A stretch of 64,000 nucleotides of DNA from VAZQ01 sp045811525 (GCA_045811525.1 JBJMTV010000014.1:46030-110029); one strand, 5' to 3'. Positions 45,298 through 54,299 are shown, counted from the stretch's first letter. The notes: a model not told the origin generated them from the letters alone. Numbers and translations are program-made.

Positions 45298-45325
45298 TTG
45301 ACAGAATAGTTCAGTCTGTTATTTG
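45298..45325 (+). promoter_or_regulatory. candidate promoter between the two LexA boxes
   Basis: A consensus -35 TTGACA (45298-45303) is followed after 16 nt by TATTTG (45320-45325), a weak -10. Its placement exactly between the two LexA boxes supports it. Confidence 0.55.
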
Positions 45326-45327
45326 TT

Positions 45328-45345
45328 GAACAACGGCCGAACAAC
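45328..45345 (+). promoter_or_regulatory. LexA (SOS) box 2, GAAC-N7-GAAC
   Basis: GAACAAC-ggcc-GAACAAC is the inverse of box 1 and again an exact LexA site (read as GTTC-N7-GTTC on the other strand). It lies between the -10 element and the Shine-Dalgarno of the gene at 45366. Confidence 0.75.
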
Positions 45346-45365
45346 GTACACAAGGGAGGCGATTG

Positions 45366-45650
45366 ATGATCGAGACGCGTCTTTCAGCTCATGCCGAGCG
45401 CCAAGCGCAACGGCGCGGAATTGCTCCTCAAACGCTTGACCTCATCCTGAGGCACGCCGATCGATCGCAGAAGCTCCCGGGAAAGTCTCGCGCATTGTGG
45501 CTTTCCCGCAGGGCGCGCGAGCGCTTGATCTGCTCTGGTTTTATGCCCGGCGAGGTGGATCGCACTCGCGGCGTCAGGATGGTTGTCGCTCTCGACGACG
45601 ATGTCATCACCACCGTTGAGCACATGCTCGCAAGACGAGCTTGGGCATAG
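45366..45650 (+). CDS. small conserved protein (HA-RGI / DVITTVEH family), first gene of an SOS-type cassette
   Basis: The 94-residue product has LSAHAERQAQRRGI near the N-terminus, a central LWLSRRARERL and a C-terminal VVALDDDVITTVEHM. This pattern resembles a widespread family of small proteins often labelled DUF4258-like, some of which sit in toxin-antitoxin-like or accessory contexts. AGGGAGG is 6 nt upstream of the ATG; a TTG one codon earlier is possible. The promoter is bracketed by two LexA boxes. The large GTPase-like gene follows after 101 bp on the same strand. Confidence 0.65.
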   Translation: MIETRLSAHAERQAQRRGIAPQTLDLILRHADRSQKLPGKSRALWLSRRARERLICSGFMPGEVDRTRGVRMVVALDDDVITTVEHMLARRAWA

Positions 45651-45751
45651 TGGTACTTGCGATTCCGGCAGCGCTGGCGGCGCGAGGGCCGACACACGGC
45701 CCCGCAGCCTATCGCAAACCCGATTAGCAAACCTGAAGAGCGGAGAACAGA

Positions 45752-48031
45752 ATGGAACGACGATTTGCAGCTTCGTTGAGCCGCTCTCAGGGTCGAAGTG
45801 CATGGGCCGTCATCTTTCGGCACCCGGCGCGGATAGACACGAACACCGGCAAGACGGGTTTGCGGGTACGCCAAGGCCTCGGAACAGCGGATGACGTCAA
45901 AGCCGCGAATCTCCGCGATCAATTGAACCAGTTGCTCTCAGACGAGTCCTATTGGAGTTCGTCGGCCAGGAGCGACGCCGAGAAGCGCTTTCATCACCGC
46001 GTCGTAGAGATTTTCTTCCATGGGATGGAGCCCGAGGAGAACGACTTTGGTGCTATCCGCGATTCAATCATACAGTTACCGCAGTCAAAAGATTCGGACT
46101 ATAGGCGCACGCTCCTTCTCGGTACGACGGGAGCAGGTAAGACGACATTACTCAGGCAGCTAATGGGTACAAATCCAAGTACCGAAAAGTTTCCCTCCAC
46201 CTCCACAGCTAAGACCACCGTCCACGAAACAGAAATCGTTCTCACTGATGCGACAATGTTTAGAGCGGTCGTGACCTTCTTCCCGCTCGATGAGGTCCGA
46301 GAGCATGTTAATGAATGCATTTCCGAGGCAATACTGGCCGCATACCGGGGAGATGATGATCCGGACGTTTTACGGAAACTCTTGATGCACGTTAATCAAC
46401 GCTTCCGTTTCAATTATGTTTTAGGAAATGGCCCTAAAGGGCCCGCATCTGACGACGATGATGATGACCTTGAGGAGGACGATACGCCCGAACTTGTCGA
46501 TCAGAGCCCGGCGGAGTCGGTTATTGACATAGATGCAACCAATACCCTGCTCTCCAAGTGCCTCGCAGCTGTACGAACCGCAGCAAGACGGCATGGCGAT
46601 CAGCTGAAGATTGATCTCGGTGCAACTGACGAGAAAGATCAACGCGTCATTGATGAGCTATTCGAGGAAGAGCTGGACCGCAGGTTACGAGAGGACGACG
46701 AGTTCCATCGTATTAGCGATGATCTTATGGATGAAATCGAACTACGCTTTTCTATGTTGGATAACAATGGGACGCTTCGCCGAAACAAACAGGGATGGCC
46801 CCAGTTCTGGTCGTGGGGGACAGATGATCGGGAGTCGTTCATCCAGGCACTGACGCAGTTTTCCGGCAATCATGCTCGACGCTTTGGCCGCCTGTTAACG
46901 CCGCTCGTAAACGGCGTTCGCGTATCGGGCCCCTTTATCCCACAATGGAACAGTGGTGAGCAGCCGAAGCTCGTTTTGCTGGATGGTGAGGGCCTCGGGC
47001 ACACGCCGAAATCGGCAGCGGCAATATCGAGCTCATTGACCAAGCGGATTGATTCGGTGGACGCCGTTGTGCTTGTGGATGACGCGACGATCCCGATGCA
47101 AGCTGCTCCGGTCGCTGCGATGAAGGAGATGATTACGTCCGGCGGCGCGACGAAGCTCCTGCTCGTTTTCACGCACTTCGACGAGGTCAAAGGCGACAAC
47201 CTGCCAAATGCGGCTGCGAGAGAACAACACGTACTGGCTTCAGCCGAGAATGTTCTCGCATCGATAGGCGAAGAACTTGGACCATTTGCGGAAAGAGCGC
47301 TACGCGGCCGATTGAAGGACGCATGCTTTTTCGTCGGCGGGATAGACAAATCGCTGGAACCATCGACAAAAAAGCAGAGGCGTACGATCGACCAACTGCA
47401 GGCCTTACTGGTCGCGATAGATAGGGTCGTTGAAAGACCAGCCCCCGTTAAATCGAAGCCAACTTACGACCGCATGAATTTGGTTCTTGCCGTGAAGAGT
47501 GCCGCAGAAGGATTCCACGACGCATGGTGGCCGCGCCTCGGCCTCGGTTTCAAGCCCGGCGCCACGAAGGAGCACTGGAAACGCATTTGGGCCCTTAGTC
47601 GGCGACTCAGTACACCCGGTTGGATTGACGAATACGACAATTTAAAGCCCGTCGCCGATCTTCGGCAGCAGCTCAAGACTCGTTTGTACGTACTGTTGCA
47701 AAACCCCGTCGACTGGGCCCCCATGGAGCCGATTGACGACGCCGAAAAGCAACAAGTGTTTGATGAACTCGCCGAGGCGCTTTCAGAGAGGATACAAGAT
47801 CTAGCATCCCGACGTGTACGCGCCCAACGGATGCCGGAGTGGCAGACTGCCTTCAACCAATCCGGCCGTGGGTCAAGCTATGTTCGCGCTTCGATTATCG
47901 GAGAACGCATCCTTGACCGTGCCGCACCTGTGCCCGATGTAATCCCAACACCGGACCGCAACGCCTTTCTGCACGATGTGACTGCTGTGGTGGAAGGCGT
48001 GTGTCAAGAAAAGGGAGCAAGCCTCCATTAA
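45752..48031 (+). CDS. large GTPase-like P-loop protein (759 aa), possible stress or defence effector
   Basis: I do not recognise a named family. A basic N-terminal domain (about 10-110: SRSQGRSAWAVIFRHP, then GKTGLRVRQGLGTADD) looks like an arm-type DNA-binding region. The G1 loop GTTGAGKTT is at 124-132, and a switch I-like STSTAKTTVHETEI at 149-162. G3-like DGEG is at 411-414, after LVLLDGEGLGH, and G4-like THFD at 474-477 in LLLVFTHFDEVKG. About 220 residues, including an Asp-rich run (234-244), are inserted between switch I and G3, which is unusual. The C-terminal 280 residues are helical. GGAG precedes the ATG. GC content is clearly lower than in the flanks. It is probably induced with the small gene upstream by DNA damage. 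Confidence 0.75.
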   Translation: MERRFAASLSRSQGRSAWAVIFRHPARIDTNTGKTGLRVRQGLGTADDVKAANLRDQLNQLLSDESYWSSSARSDAEKRFHHRVVEIFFHGMEPEENDFGAIRDSIIQLPQSKDSDYRRTLLLGTTGAGKTTLLRQLMGTNPSTEKFPSTSTAKTTVHETEIVLTDATMFRAVVTFFPLDEVREHVNECISEAILAAYRGDDDPDVLRKLLMHVNQRFRFNYVLGNGPKGPASDDDDDDLEEDDTPELVDQSPAESVIDIDATNTLLSKCLAAVRTAARRHGDQLKIDLGATDEKDQRVIDELFEEELDRRLREDDEFHRISDDLMDEIELRFSMLDNNGTLRRNKQGWPQFWSWGTDDRESFIQALTQFSGNHARRFGRLLTPLVNGVRVSGPFIPQWNSGEQPKLVLLDGEGLGHTPKSAAAISSSLTKRIDSVDAVVLVDDATIPMQAAPVAAMKEMITSGGATKLLLVFTHFDEVKGDNLPNAAAREQHVLASAENVLASIGEELGPFAERALRGRLKDACFFVGGIDKSLEPSTKKQRRTIDQLQALLVAIDRVVERPAPVKSKPTYDRMNLVLAVKSAAEGFHDAWWPRLGLGFKPGATKEHWKRIWALSRRLSTPGWIDEYDNLKPVADLRQQLKTRLYVLLQNPVDWAPMEPIDDAEKQQVFDELAEALSERIQDLASRRVRAQRMPEWQTAFNQSGRGSSYVRASIIGERILDRAAPVPDVIPTPDRNAFLHDVTAVVEGVCQEKGASLH

Positions 48032-48402
48032 GACGGTAACGCAATGGCTGACGTGCACGTGCCCGCTCAAGTCTGGGCAATTCGGCTCATTTCGTAGCGG
48101 CTGTCACGAGCTGCGCGCGCTGCTCGGCCGGTCCGGTCTCAAAGAGTTCGTGATCTGGTCAAGCGCGCCTGGGATACTGAGTTAGCCGTCCCGGCGTCAG
48201 CAAGAACCCTCGCCTCACATAGTAAGGGGCAGCGCGACGCTTGCTCCGTAAGTATCAGTGGATGGCCGTAGCGGCCATGCCGAGCTTGAACTTGCCGTTG
48301 AAGTCGGCACATCGCACCACGTCGCTTTGTCTTTCCGATCGCAATCGTCCTCCTGGGGTGCCCGGGGACTTGAATAAAAGGGCGACCGGGACGCGCACAG
48401 CG
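48032..48402. other. 371-bp gap at the right edge of the accessory segment
   Basis: No frame here has family resemblance or a convincing Shine-Dalgarno. I see no tRNA fragment, no transposon end and no strong terminator. Base composition returns to that of the core genome within it. Confidence 0.4.
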
Positions 48403-50382
48403 TTATCTTAGCACGCGCGGCCCGTGCACCCGCGGCGCAGGTTTGCGGACGTAATCCTGCAACGGGATCGGCCGCTTGGGTGCAATGCTGACATCCTCCA
48501 CGATTTTTGCGCCAGTTGGGGTGCGCGCCATAACCAGCTTGCGCGCGTGGAACGCTTCGAGCTCGGGGCGGTGGCCGACGCTGAGGATGGTGGCTTGCGG
48601 CAACTCGCGTGCGAGCGCGCCCATCACCTCCGCTTGCCCGGCGAGATGAAGCGCAGACGTTGCCTCATCCAGGATGATGAGGTCGGGCCTTTGCAGCACA
48701 ACGCGGGCAATGGCGAGCCGCTGCTTCTCCCCTTCCGACAGAATCCGCTCCCACGGCGCGGCGACATCGAGCTGTGCAACCAAGCGGCCGAGGCCGACGG
48801 TCGCAAGCACCCGCTCCAGCTCGCCGGTGTCGCAACGATTCGGCGCTGACGGATAGGCGAGTGCAGAGCGCAGTGTGCCCGGCGGCACATATGAGCGTTG
48901 CGGCACGACGCGCATGCGGCCAAGCTCGGGAGAAACGACCTCGCCCCCGCCCCAGGGCCAGCACCCGGCAATGGCGCGGATGAGCGAGCTCTTGCCGGTG
49001 CCGGACTCACCCACGACCAGCACACGCTCGCCCGGCGTGATGCTGGTACTGGCGCCATCAACAATAGTGGCGCCATGTTCCACGGCCACACGGACATTGC
49101 GCAGCTGCAAGGCTCCCCCCGGCGAGGTCCTGCGCCGTATGCCTTGCGCTTTGTTTCCTTCACTCTGCTCGGCAGCATCGAGCGCGACGAGAAGGGATGC
49201 CACGCGCCGCGCCGAGGCGGTCCATTCACCCAGCCGGGTATAGTTCTCCATGAACCAGCTCAGCGCGCCCTGCACGATGACGAAGGCGGAGGCGGCCTGC
49301 ATCACCTGGCCGAGCGTCATGCTGCCGTCGAGATAACGCGGCGTGCAAAGGAGGATCGGCACGACGCCGCAGAGTTGCGCGCTCCCTTGGGAAACGATCA
49401 CTGCCCGCATGTGCTGGCGCATCAGATCGCGCCAATGCCCGACGACATTGCCGAACAGCCCTTCGAGCTGCCGACGCTCGGCGTCCTCCCCGCCGATGAG
49501 CGCGATCCCTTCGGCGTTCTCGCGCATCCGCGCGAGCGCATAGCGGTGCTCGGCCTCAGCTTGGTTCTTGCGTTCTGTCGTGGTGATGAAGCGGAATGCA
49601 ACCCCCAGCATGACGCCGTTGGCAACGAGGGCATAGGCAATTGCGGCGATCACGAGAAACCCGGGAATGGTGATCGCGCCCACCGTCGTGTCGATCGTGA
49701 GAGCGCCGCCAATCGTCCACAGGACAGCCACGAAGGTGACGGCTGAGAGCGCCGCAGTGAGAAAGCCGGTGACGAAATCGACCGGCATCTCGGTGGCAAT
49801 GCGTGTGTCATCATTGATGCGATGCTCGGGATTCTTGTGATCGCCGCCAACGAGCTCCAGCCGATAGAAGCGCGCTTTCGTGAGCCAGCGACTCACGAGG
49901 TGAGCGTTCATCCAGGCGCGCCAATTCCGCTGCATGGTCATGCGCGCCCACATGGCGAACACGCACAACACAAGATAGATGCCCACGAGCAGCGGAAAGA
50001 GAATGGCTTGGCGCAATGCGACCTCCGCATTGCGTGCCTCCACCGCGTCAAAAAAATTCCGGTGCCACAGATTGATGCTGTAGGTGATGGCGAGGCTGAC
50101 AAAGACCACGGCTACCAAGCTGACCGTCAGGGTCCAGGCGCCGCGCGAGCGCGGAAGCTGCCAGTAGCCGCGCGCGCCAAGCCAGAAACGCAAAAGGAGG
50201 CGCTGCGGCCTCCCGCGCCCGGCGACGGCTAGACTTGTCGCACCAGCAGCCATCGAGACACGGAAATCTATGTTGCGCAGAAATTTGCGGAGGTAGAACG
50301 CCTGCGAGAGCGCGCAAGTTCCTGGCTCACGTTCCCCGCTCAGCCCGCGCCGAACCTGAGGCTTAAGCTTTTGACTCTCCAT
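48403..50382 (-). CDS. ABC transporter fused permease/ATPase (ABC_membrane_2, YddA/SbmA-like)
   Basis: A half-transporter of 659 residues with an N-terminal membrane domain of the ABC_membrane_2 type (about 80-400: SINLWHRNFFDAVEARN and NPEHRINDDTRIATEM are family hallmarks). The C-terminal ATPase has Walker A GESGTGKSS, the signature ILSEGEKQRLAIARV and Walker B LIILDEATSALH. The LSxGE signature is typical of this family. Members import or export peptides, cobalamin-like compounds or long acyl chains; the substrate here is unknown. A start at 50253 is also possible. Confidence 0.88.
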   Translation of the reverse strand: MESQKLKPQVRRGLSGEREPGTCALSQAFYLRKFLRNIDFRVSMAAGATSLAVAGRGRPQRLLLRFWLGARGYWQLPRSRGAWTLTVSLVAVVFVSLAITYSINLWHRNFFDAVEARNAEVALRQAILFPLLVGIYLVLCVFAMWARMTMQRNWRAWMNAHLVSRWLTKARFYRLELVGGDHKNPEHRINDDTRIATEMPVDFVTGFLTAALSAVTFVAVLWTIGGALTIDTTVGAITIPGFLVIAAIAYALVANGVMLGVAFRFITTTERKNQAEAEHRYALARMRENAEGIALIGGEDAERRQLEGLFGNVVGHWRDLMRQHMRAVIVSQGSAQLCGVVPILLCTPRYLDGSMTLGQVMQAASAFVIVQGALSWFMENYTRLGEWTASARRVASLLVALDAAEQSEGNKAQGIRRRTSPGGALQLRNVRVAVEHGATIVDGASTSITPGERVLVVGESGTGKSSLIRAIAGCWPWGGGEVVSPELGRMRVVPQRSYVPPGTLRSALAYPSAPNRCDTGELERVLATVGLGRLVAQLDVAAPWERILSEGEKQRLAIARVVLQRPDLIILDEATSALHLAGQAEVMGALARELPQATILSVGHRPELEAFHARKLVMARTPTGAKIVEDVSIAPKRPIPLQDYVRKPAPRVHGPRVLR

Positions 50383-50554
50383 CTTGGGAGGCGCCCCGCA
50401 TGCATCAACGAGGTTCGATAGCCCCTCGGGTTCCGTTGTGCTTCAGGGAGGATTTCAGAACGTTTCAGGGCGGGCCCAAGGATTTGCGGGACATGTGAGG
50501 GCACAATCCGAACATCACGCGGCCCCACACGGACAGACTGATCAGGAGAGCCCC

Positions 50555-50770
50555 ATGATGTACGCCCAGTCCCCAAGCTCCCGGCCATTGGCGGTGCCAG
50601 GCATCGGTTTTCCGCAGAATATCTCGACCGGGCGCAATGTGTTCGGCCGCCTTGCGTGCAGCGAGCTCGCGCAGGACCGCGGCAACCCGGGCCAGCGGCG
50701 TGTGCGACTCATTGACCGCATCAGCTGGCTTCCGCGGGCGAAGGCACGCTCATCGCTTGCAAGCTGGTAA
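50555..50770 (+). CDS. small hypothetical protein (71 aa, tentative)
   Basis: In the 468-bp gap between two leftward genes a 71-codon frame starts with ATGATG, with AGGAGAG 4 nt upstream. The product (MMYAQSPSSRPLAVPGIGFP...) has no recognised family, no signal peptide and no membrane segment. The Shine-Dalgarno is the only positive evidence. The rest of the gap shows nothing else I can support. Confidence 0.3.
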   Translation: MMYAQSPSSRPLAVPGIGFPQNISTGRNVFGRLACSELAQDRGNPGQRRVRLIDRISWLPRAKARSSLASW

Positions 50771-50850
50771 AGCCAACTCGTTCCGATCGACACCCGAACA
50801 CCGCCTTCGCAGGTTTGCGTTTCGGCTATTCCGGCGGGACGTTGAGAGCT

Positions 50851-52209
50851 CTAAGACTTTTCTGCGATCGCGCGGCTCAGCAGGGCACCAGTCACGCCGG
50901 CGAGCGCAATCATGATCAGCACTGCGCGAAGGCCGCCGAGCCCGTGCGCTATGGCGCCGCCGGCGACGCCGGCACTGCCGCCGAGAAATGTCGCGGCATT
51001 GACCAGTCCAGAGCCCTGACCGGCTTGCCCCGGCGGCAGAGCGGATAAAGCCAGCCGTGGCGCCAAGGCATAAGGCACTGCAAGGCCGGCGCCCATGAGA
51101 AGAAATCCGACCCCCAGCGGAATCATTGCGTGCGCCGCAACGGTGTGCGCGCTGCCGACGGCGAGCACAACGGCTGCCACGGCGATCACGGCCATGCCAG
51201 CGGTCATCGCATTGCGCAGGCCAAGCCACGCCGACACAGCCGGCGCGGCAAGGGCGAGTGCCAGCTGAGCCACGCTCAGCGGCAGCAGCGCTGCCCCCGC
51301 CTCCAGCGCGGTCAAGCCGAGGCCGCCCGCTCCCTGCGCATAAAGGTTGAAGTAGAGGAGGAGGCTCATGATGCTGAACATCGAGAGGGAGGCGATCGCC
51401 AGGCCCACGACAAATGGCGCTCGGCCAAAGAAGGCAAGCTCGACGAGTGGTGCCTCGGCGCGAGACTCCACCTGCAGCAACAGCACCAGCGCGACGCCCG
51501 CCGCCGCGAATGGCCCAAAGGCGAAAAGCGGCGCCGCTTTCGCATCCGGCACCTCATGCAGGCCGAACACCAGCGAGACCATCATGGTCGCGAGCAACCC
51601 AAAGCCCATCCAATCCGCTTGCCGCCTGCGCTGATCCTGCACGGCGACGGGCGCCATGCGGGCAGCGGCGAGACCAGCCATAGCTGCCAGCATCAGCGCG
51701 ACATTGACCCAGAAGATGGCGCGCCAGCCCGTAAAGTGCGTGAGTGCGCCGCCGAGCAGCGGACCGATGCTGAAGCCAAGCATCAGGAAGCCGGTCCAGG
51801 CGCCGACCGCTGCTGACCGGCGCTCGGGAGCAACGCCGCGGTCGACCGCGGCCAGGGTGCCAGGGACCGCGAATGCGGCGGCGAGGCCCTGCAAGGCGCG
51901 TCCAGCAAGCAGGGCAACTTGCGTGTCGGCAACAGCGATGATGCAGGAGGAGCCGGCGAACAGTGCCAAGCCGCTCATGGATACGCGGCGTGCGCCGAAC
52001 CAATCCGCCGCTTGGCCAGCGAGGACGATAAACACGGCCGAGACGACCAGGTAGGCGTTGACCGCCCACTGCACGCCGTTCGCGCTGAGGGAAAGCTCAG
52101 CGCTCATGTCTGGCAACGCGGCCATGATAGCCGTGCTGTTAGCGCCCACGGCGAGCATCGCCAAACAGGACGAGCACACCAGCCGCGCGGATCGAGATCG
52201 TTGCTGCAT
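50851..52209 (-). CDS. MFS transporter, DHA2 (EmrB/QacA-like) drug exporter type
   Basis: A 452-residue hydrophobic protein with about 14 membrane segments, the DHA2 arrangement. Motif A is GQAADWFGARRVSMSG, motif C-like sequence is GFLMLGFSIGPLLGGALTHF, and the first segment is MLAVGANSTAIMAALPDM. It probably exports small toxic compounds by proton antiport. It lies beside the RAYT element, with its start only 23 bp from the first REPIN. No regulator gene is adjacent. Confidence 0.88.
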   Translation of the reverse strand: MQQRSRSARLVCSSCLAMLAVGANSTAIMAALPDMSAELSLSANGVQWAVNAYLVVSAVFIVLAGQAADWFGARRVSMSGLALFAGSSCIIAVADTQVALLAGRALQGLAAAFAVPGTLAAVDRGVAPERRSAAVGAWTGFLMLGFSIGPLLGGALTHFTGWRAIFWVNVALMLAAMAGLAAARMAPVAVQDQRRRQADWMGFGLLATMMVSLVFGLHEVPDAKAAPLFAFGPFAAAGVALVLLLQVESRAEAPLVELAFFGRAPFVVGLAIASLSMFSIMSLLLYFNLYAQGAGGLGLTALEAGAALLPLSVAQLALALAAPAVSAWLGLRNAMTAGMAVIAVAAVVLAVGSAHTVAAHAMIPLGVGFLLMGAGLAVPYALAPRLALSALPPGQAGQGSGLVNAATFLGGSAGVAGGAIAHGLGGLRAVLIMIALAGVTGALLSRAIAEKS

Positions 52210-52231
52210 CGCTTGCTCCAGCTCGCAGCGC

Positions 52232-52325
52232 GTAGGGCGGGTTAGGCGCGTTCTTGCGCCGTAACCCGCCGTTCGGTGCCGCGTGTCATAAGGTGGCGGA
52301 TTACGCTTTCGCTAATCCGCCCTAC
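52232..52325. repeat. 94-bp REPIN upstream of the RAYT gene
   Basis: Two REP hairpins in inverted orientation: a forward half with GTAG foot (52232-52270) and an inverted half ending CTAC (52295-52325). Each stem has one bulged base, as in RAYT substrates. Confidence 0.9.
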
Positions 52326-52341
52326 GCCGTTATCCTAGAGC

Positions 52342-52875
52342 ATGCCAAATTATCGGCGTGCCTATGCGCCCGGAGGCTGTTGGTTCTTTACTGCGAACCT
52401 CCTAGACCGCAGAAGCCGCCTTCTGACCGACCATATTGATGCGCTTCGGGAGGCCATGCGGAGGACGCGCGCTCACCATCCATTCGATATCGATGCCTTT
52501 GTCGTTTTGCCCAATCATATCCACGCCGTCTGGACCTTGCCGCCGGGCGATACAGATTTTTCACTGCGCTGGCGCTTGTTGAAGTCGTATTTTGCCAAGG
52601 CGATACCCGCACTTGAACGATTGACTCCCGCGCGAGAAGGTCGCGGCGAGCGCGGCATCTGGCAGCGGCGTTTTTGGGAGCATCTCATCCGCGACGAAAA
52701 GGATTATTCGCATCACGTCGCGTATTGCTACATCAACCCGCTTAAGCATGGCTTGGTCAGCCGTGTTTGCGACTGGCCGCATTCATCCTTTCATCGTGAT
52801 GTGCGAAATGGCATTTTTCCGGACGATTGGGCTGGGGACCTTGACCATCCCGGTGATTACGGCGAGTTACGATAG
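52342..52875 (+). CDS. REP-associated tyrosine transposase (RAYT)
   Basis: RAYTs are single-copy Y1 HUH nucleases that bind and cut REP hairpins and are thought to spread them. The 177-residue product has the start NYRRAYAPGGCWFFTANLLD and the HUH motif LPNHIHAVW (His59 and His61). It also has WQRRFWEHLIRDEKDYSHHV and the catalytic-tyrosine region YCYINPLKHGLV (Tyr128 most likely). It looks intact. It is flanked at 16 bp and 10 bp by two 94-bp REPINs, which makes the locus a complete RAYT-REP unit. A decayed copy of its tail may lie at 27522. Confidence 0.93.
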   Translation: MPNYRRAYAPGGCWFFTANLLDRRSRLLTDHIDALREAMRRTRAHHPFDIDAFVVLPNHIHAVWTLPPGDTDFSLRWRLLKSYFAKAIPALERLTPAREGRGERGIWQRRFWEHLIRDEKDYSHHVAYCYINPLKHGLVSRVCDWPHSSFHRDVRNGIFPDDWAGDLDHPGDYGELR

Positions 52876-52885
52876 CGCGTAAATC

Positions 52886-52979
52886 GTAGGGCGGGTTAGG
52901 CGCGCTCTTGCGCCGTAACCCGCCGTTAGGTGTCGCGTGTCGCGAGGTGGCGGATTACGCTTTCGCTAATCCGCCCTAC
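52886..52979. repeat. 94-bp REPIN downstream of the RAYT gene
   Basis: Same structure and length as the copy at 52232-52325: GTAG-footed forward hairpin, spacer, inverted hairpin ending CTAC. The forward half differs in one loop base. Confidence 0.9.
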
Positions 52980-53044
52980 CATCATCCATTGTTGATTCCG
53001 CGGGATTGCTGGCGCACTCTTTTGCCCTCCTGGAGGGAAGCGCC

Positions 53045-54256
53045 ATGAGCCTCGCCGAGCTGAGACCAGCGACCGAGCCGCACAATATCCCAACCGCTGA
53101 CACGCTTGTGGCGCGGGCTCGGGCGCTCGCGCCCAAGCTGCGCGAGCGCGCCATCAAAGCCGAACGCGACAGAAACATTCCCGCGGAGTCGGTCGAGGAA
53201 TATATCGGCGCCGGGTTGATTCACACGCTGCAGCCCAAGCGCTGGGGCGGCTACGAGCACGATCACGAGGTCGCGTTCGACATCGCCGTCGAGCTCGGCA
53301 AATCCACCTGCGGCTCATCGGCATGGTGTCTCAACTATCTCGGCGACCATGCCTGCATCCTGGCGCACTTCCCGGAAGAGGCGCAGCAGGACGTTTGGAG
53401 CCGCGACACCGCCGCTTGCATCGCCACATCGGCCGCACCGACGGGAAAAGTGGCGGTCAGAGATGGCGGCTATGTGCTCGACGGCTCCTGGTCATGGTGC
53501 AGCGGGCTGCGCCATTCGCAGTGGATCATGATCGGCGGATTGATCTTTCGGGAGGGCGAGGACCACCCCGACATGCGGCTCTTCCTGGTGCCGGTCTCGC
53601 AGGTCAAACAGGAGGACACCTGGTATTGCGCCGGGTTGAGAGGCAGCGGCTCGGGAACGTCGGTGCTCGACAACGTGTTTGTCCCCGAGCACCGCACCGT
53701 GTCGTTCTCGACATTGCGCGATGCCTGCTCGCCCGGCTCCAAGCGCAACAGCAATCCGATTTACCGGACGCCGTTCATCGCCGTGCATACCTATGCCCTG
53801 CTCGGGCCAGCGCTGGGCCTTGCTCGCGGCGCTTACGAGCACTTCGTGCAATGGACGGGACAGCGCTACCTGACCTATACGCAGCTCGCCATCGCCCAGC
53901 ACGTACCGGTGCAGATCCGCATTGCCGAGATAGCGGCACAGATCGACGCCGCCGAGCTTCTGGCGCGGCGCGCCCTCGCGACCGCCCGCGGCAACTACAC
54001 CGACATGAGCATGGAAACACGCACGCTATTGCGCCGGGATTTCACCTATGCCTTGCGCATGCTGCGCGACGCCATGGATGACCTCATCAAGATCAGCGGA
54101 TCGAGCGGCCTCATGGACGGCAATCCGGTGCAGCGCTGCTGGCGCGACGTGCATGCCATCTCCTCGCACGTGGTGATGACCTGGGATGTGCCCGCGGAGA
54201 ATTTCGGCAGGAGCCAGTTTGGCCTGGGCCTCAATCCGGCTTACCCGATGTTCTGA
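53045..54256 (+). CDS. flavin-dependent monooxygenase, acyl-CoA dehydrogenase fold
   Basis: A 403-residue protein of the group D flavin monooxygenases (HpaB/HsaA-like), which hydroxylate aromatic rings with reduced FMN or FAD from a partner reductase. Family segments are GLIHTLQPKRWGGYE, ELGKSTCGSSAWCLNYL, GSWSWCSGLRHSQW and the C-terminal type 2 domain with ISGSSGLMDGNPVQRCWRDV. GGAGGGA lies about 7 nt before the ATG at 53045. No reductase gene is visible nearby. It is convergent with the LigAB operon and may act in the same pathway, which is inference from position. Confidence 0.85.
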   Translation: MSLAELRPATEPHNIPTADTLVARARALAPKLRERAIKAERDRNIPAESVEEYIGAGLIHTLQPKRWGGYEHDHEVAFDIAVELGKSTCGSSAWCLNYLGDHACILAHFPEEAQQDVWSRDTAACIATSAAPTGKVAVRDGGYVLDGSWSWCSGLRHSQWIMIGGLIFREGEDHPDMRLFLVPVSQVKQEDTWYCAGLRGSGSGTSVLDNVFVPEHRTVSFSTLRDACSPGSKRNSNPIYRTPFIAVHTYALLGPALGLARGAYEHFVQWTGQRYLTYTQLAIAQHVPVQIRIAEIAAQIDAAELLARRALATARGNYTDMSMETRTLLRRDFTYALRMLRDAMDDLIKISGSSGLMDGNPVQRCWRDVHAISSHVVMTWDVPAENFGRSQFGLGLNPAYPMF

Positions 54257-54299
54257 CGACGCCGCAGGTCGTTTCTGCGCCCTCACCCCCCTCCTGCGC

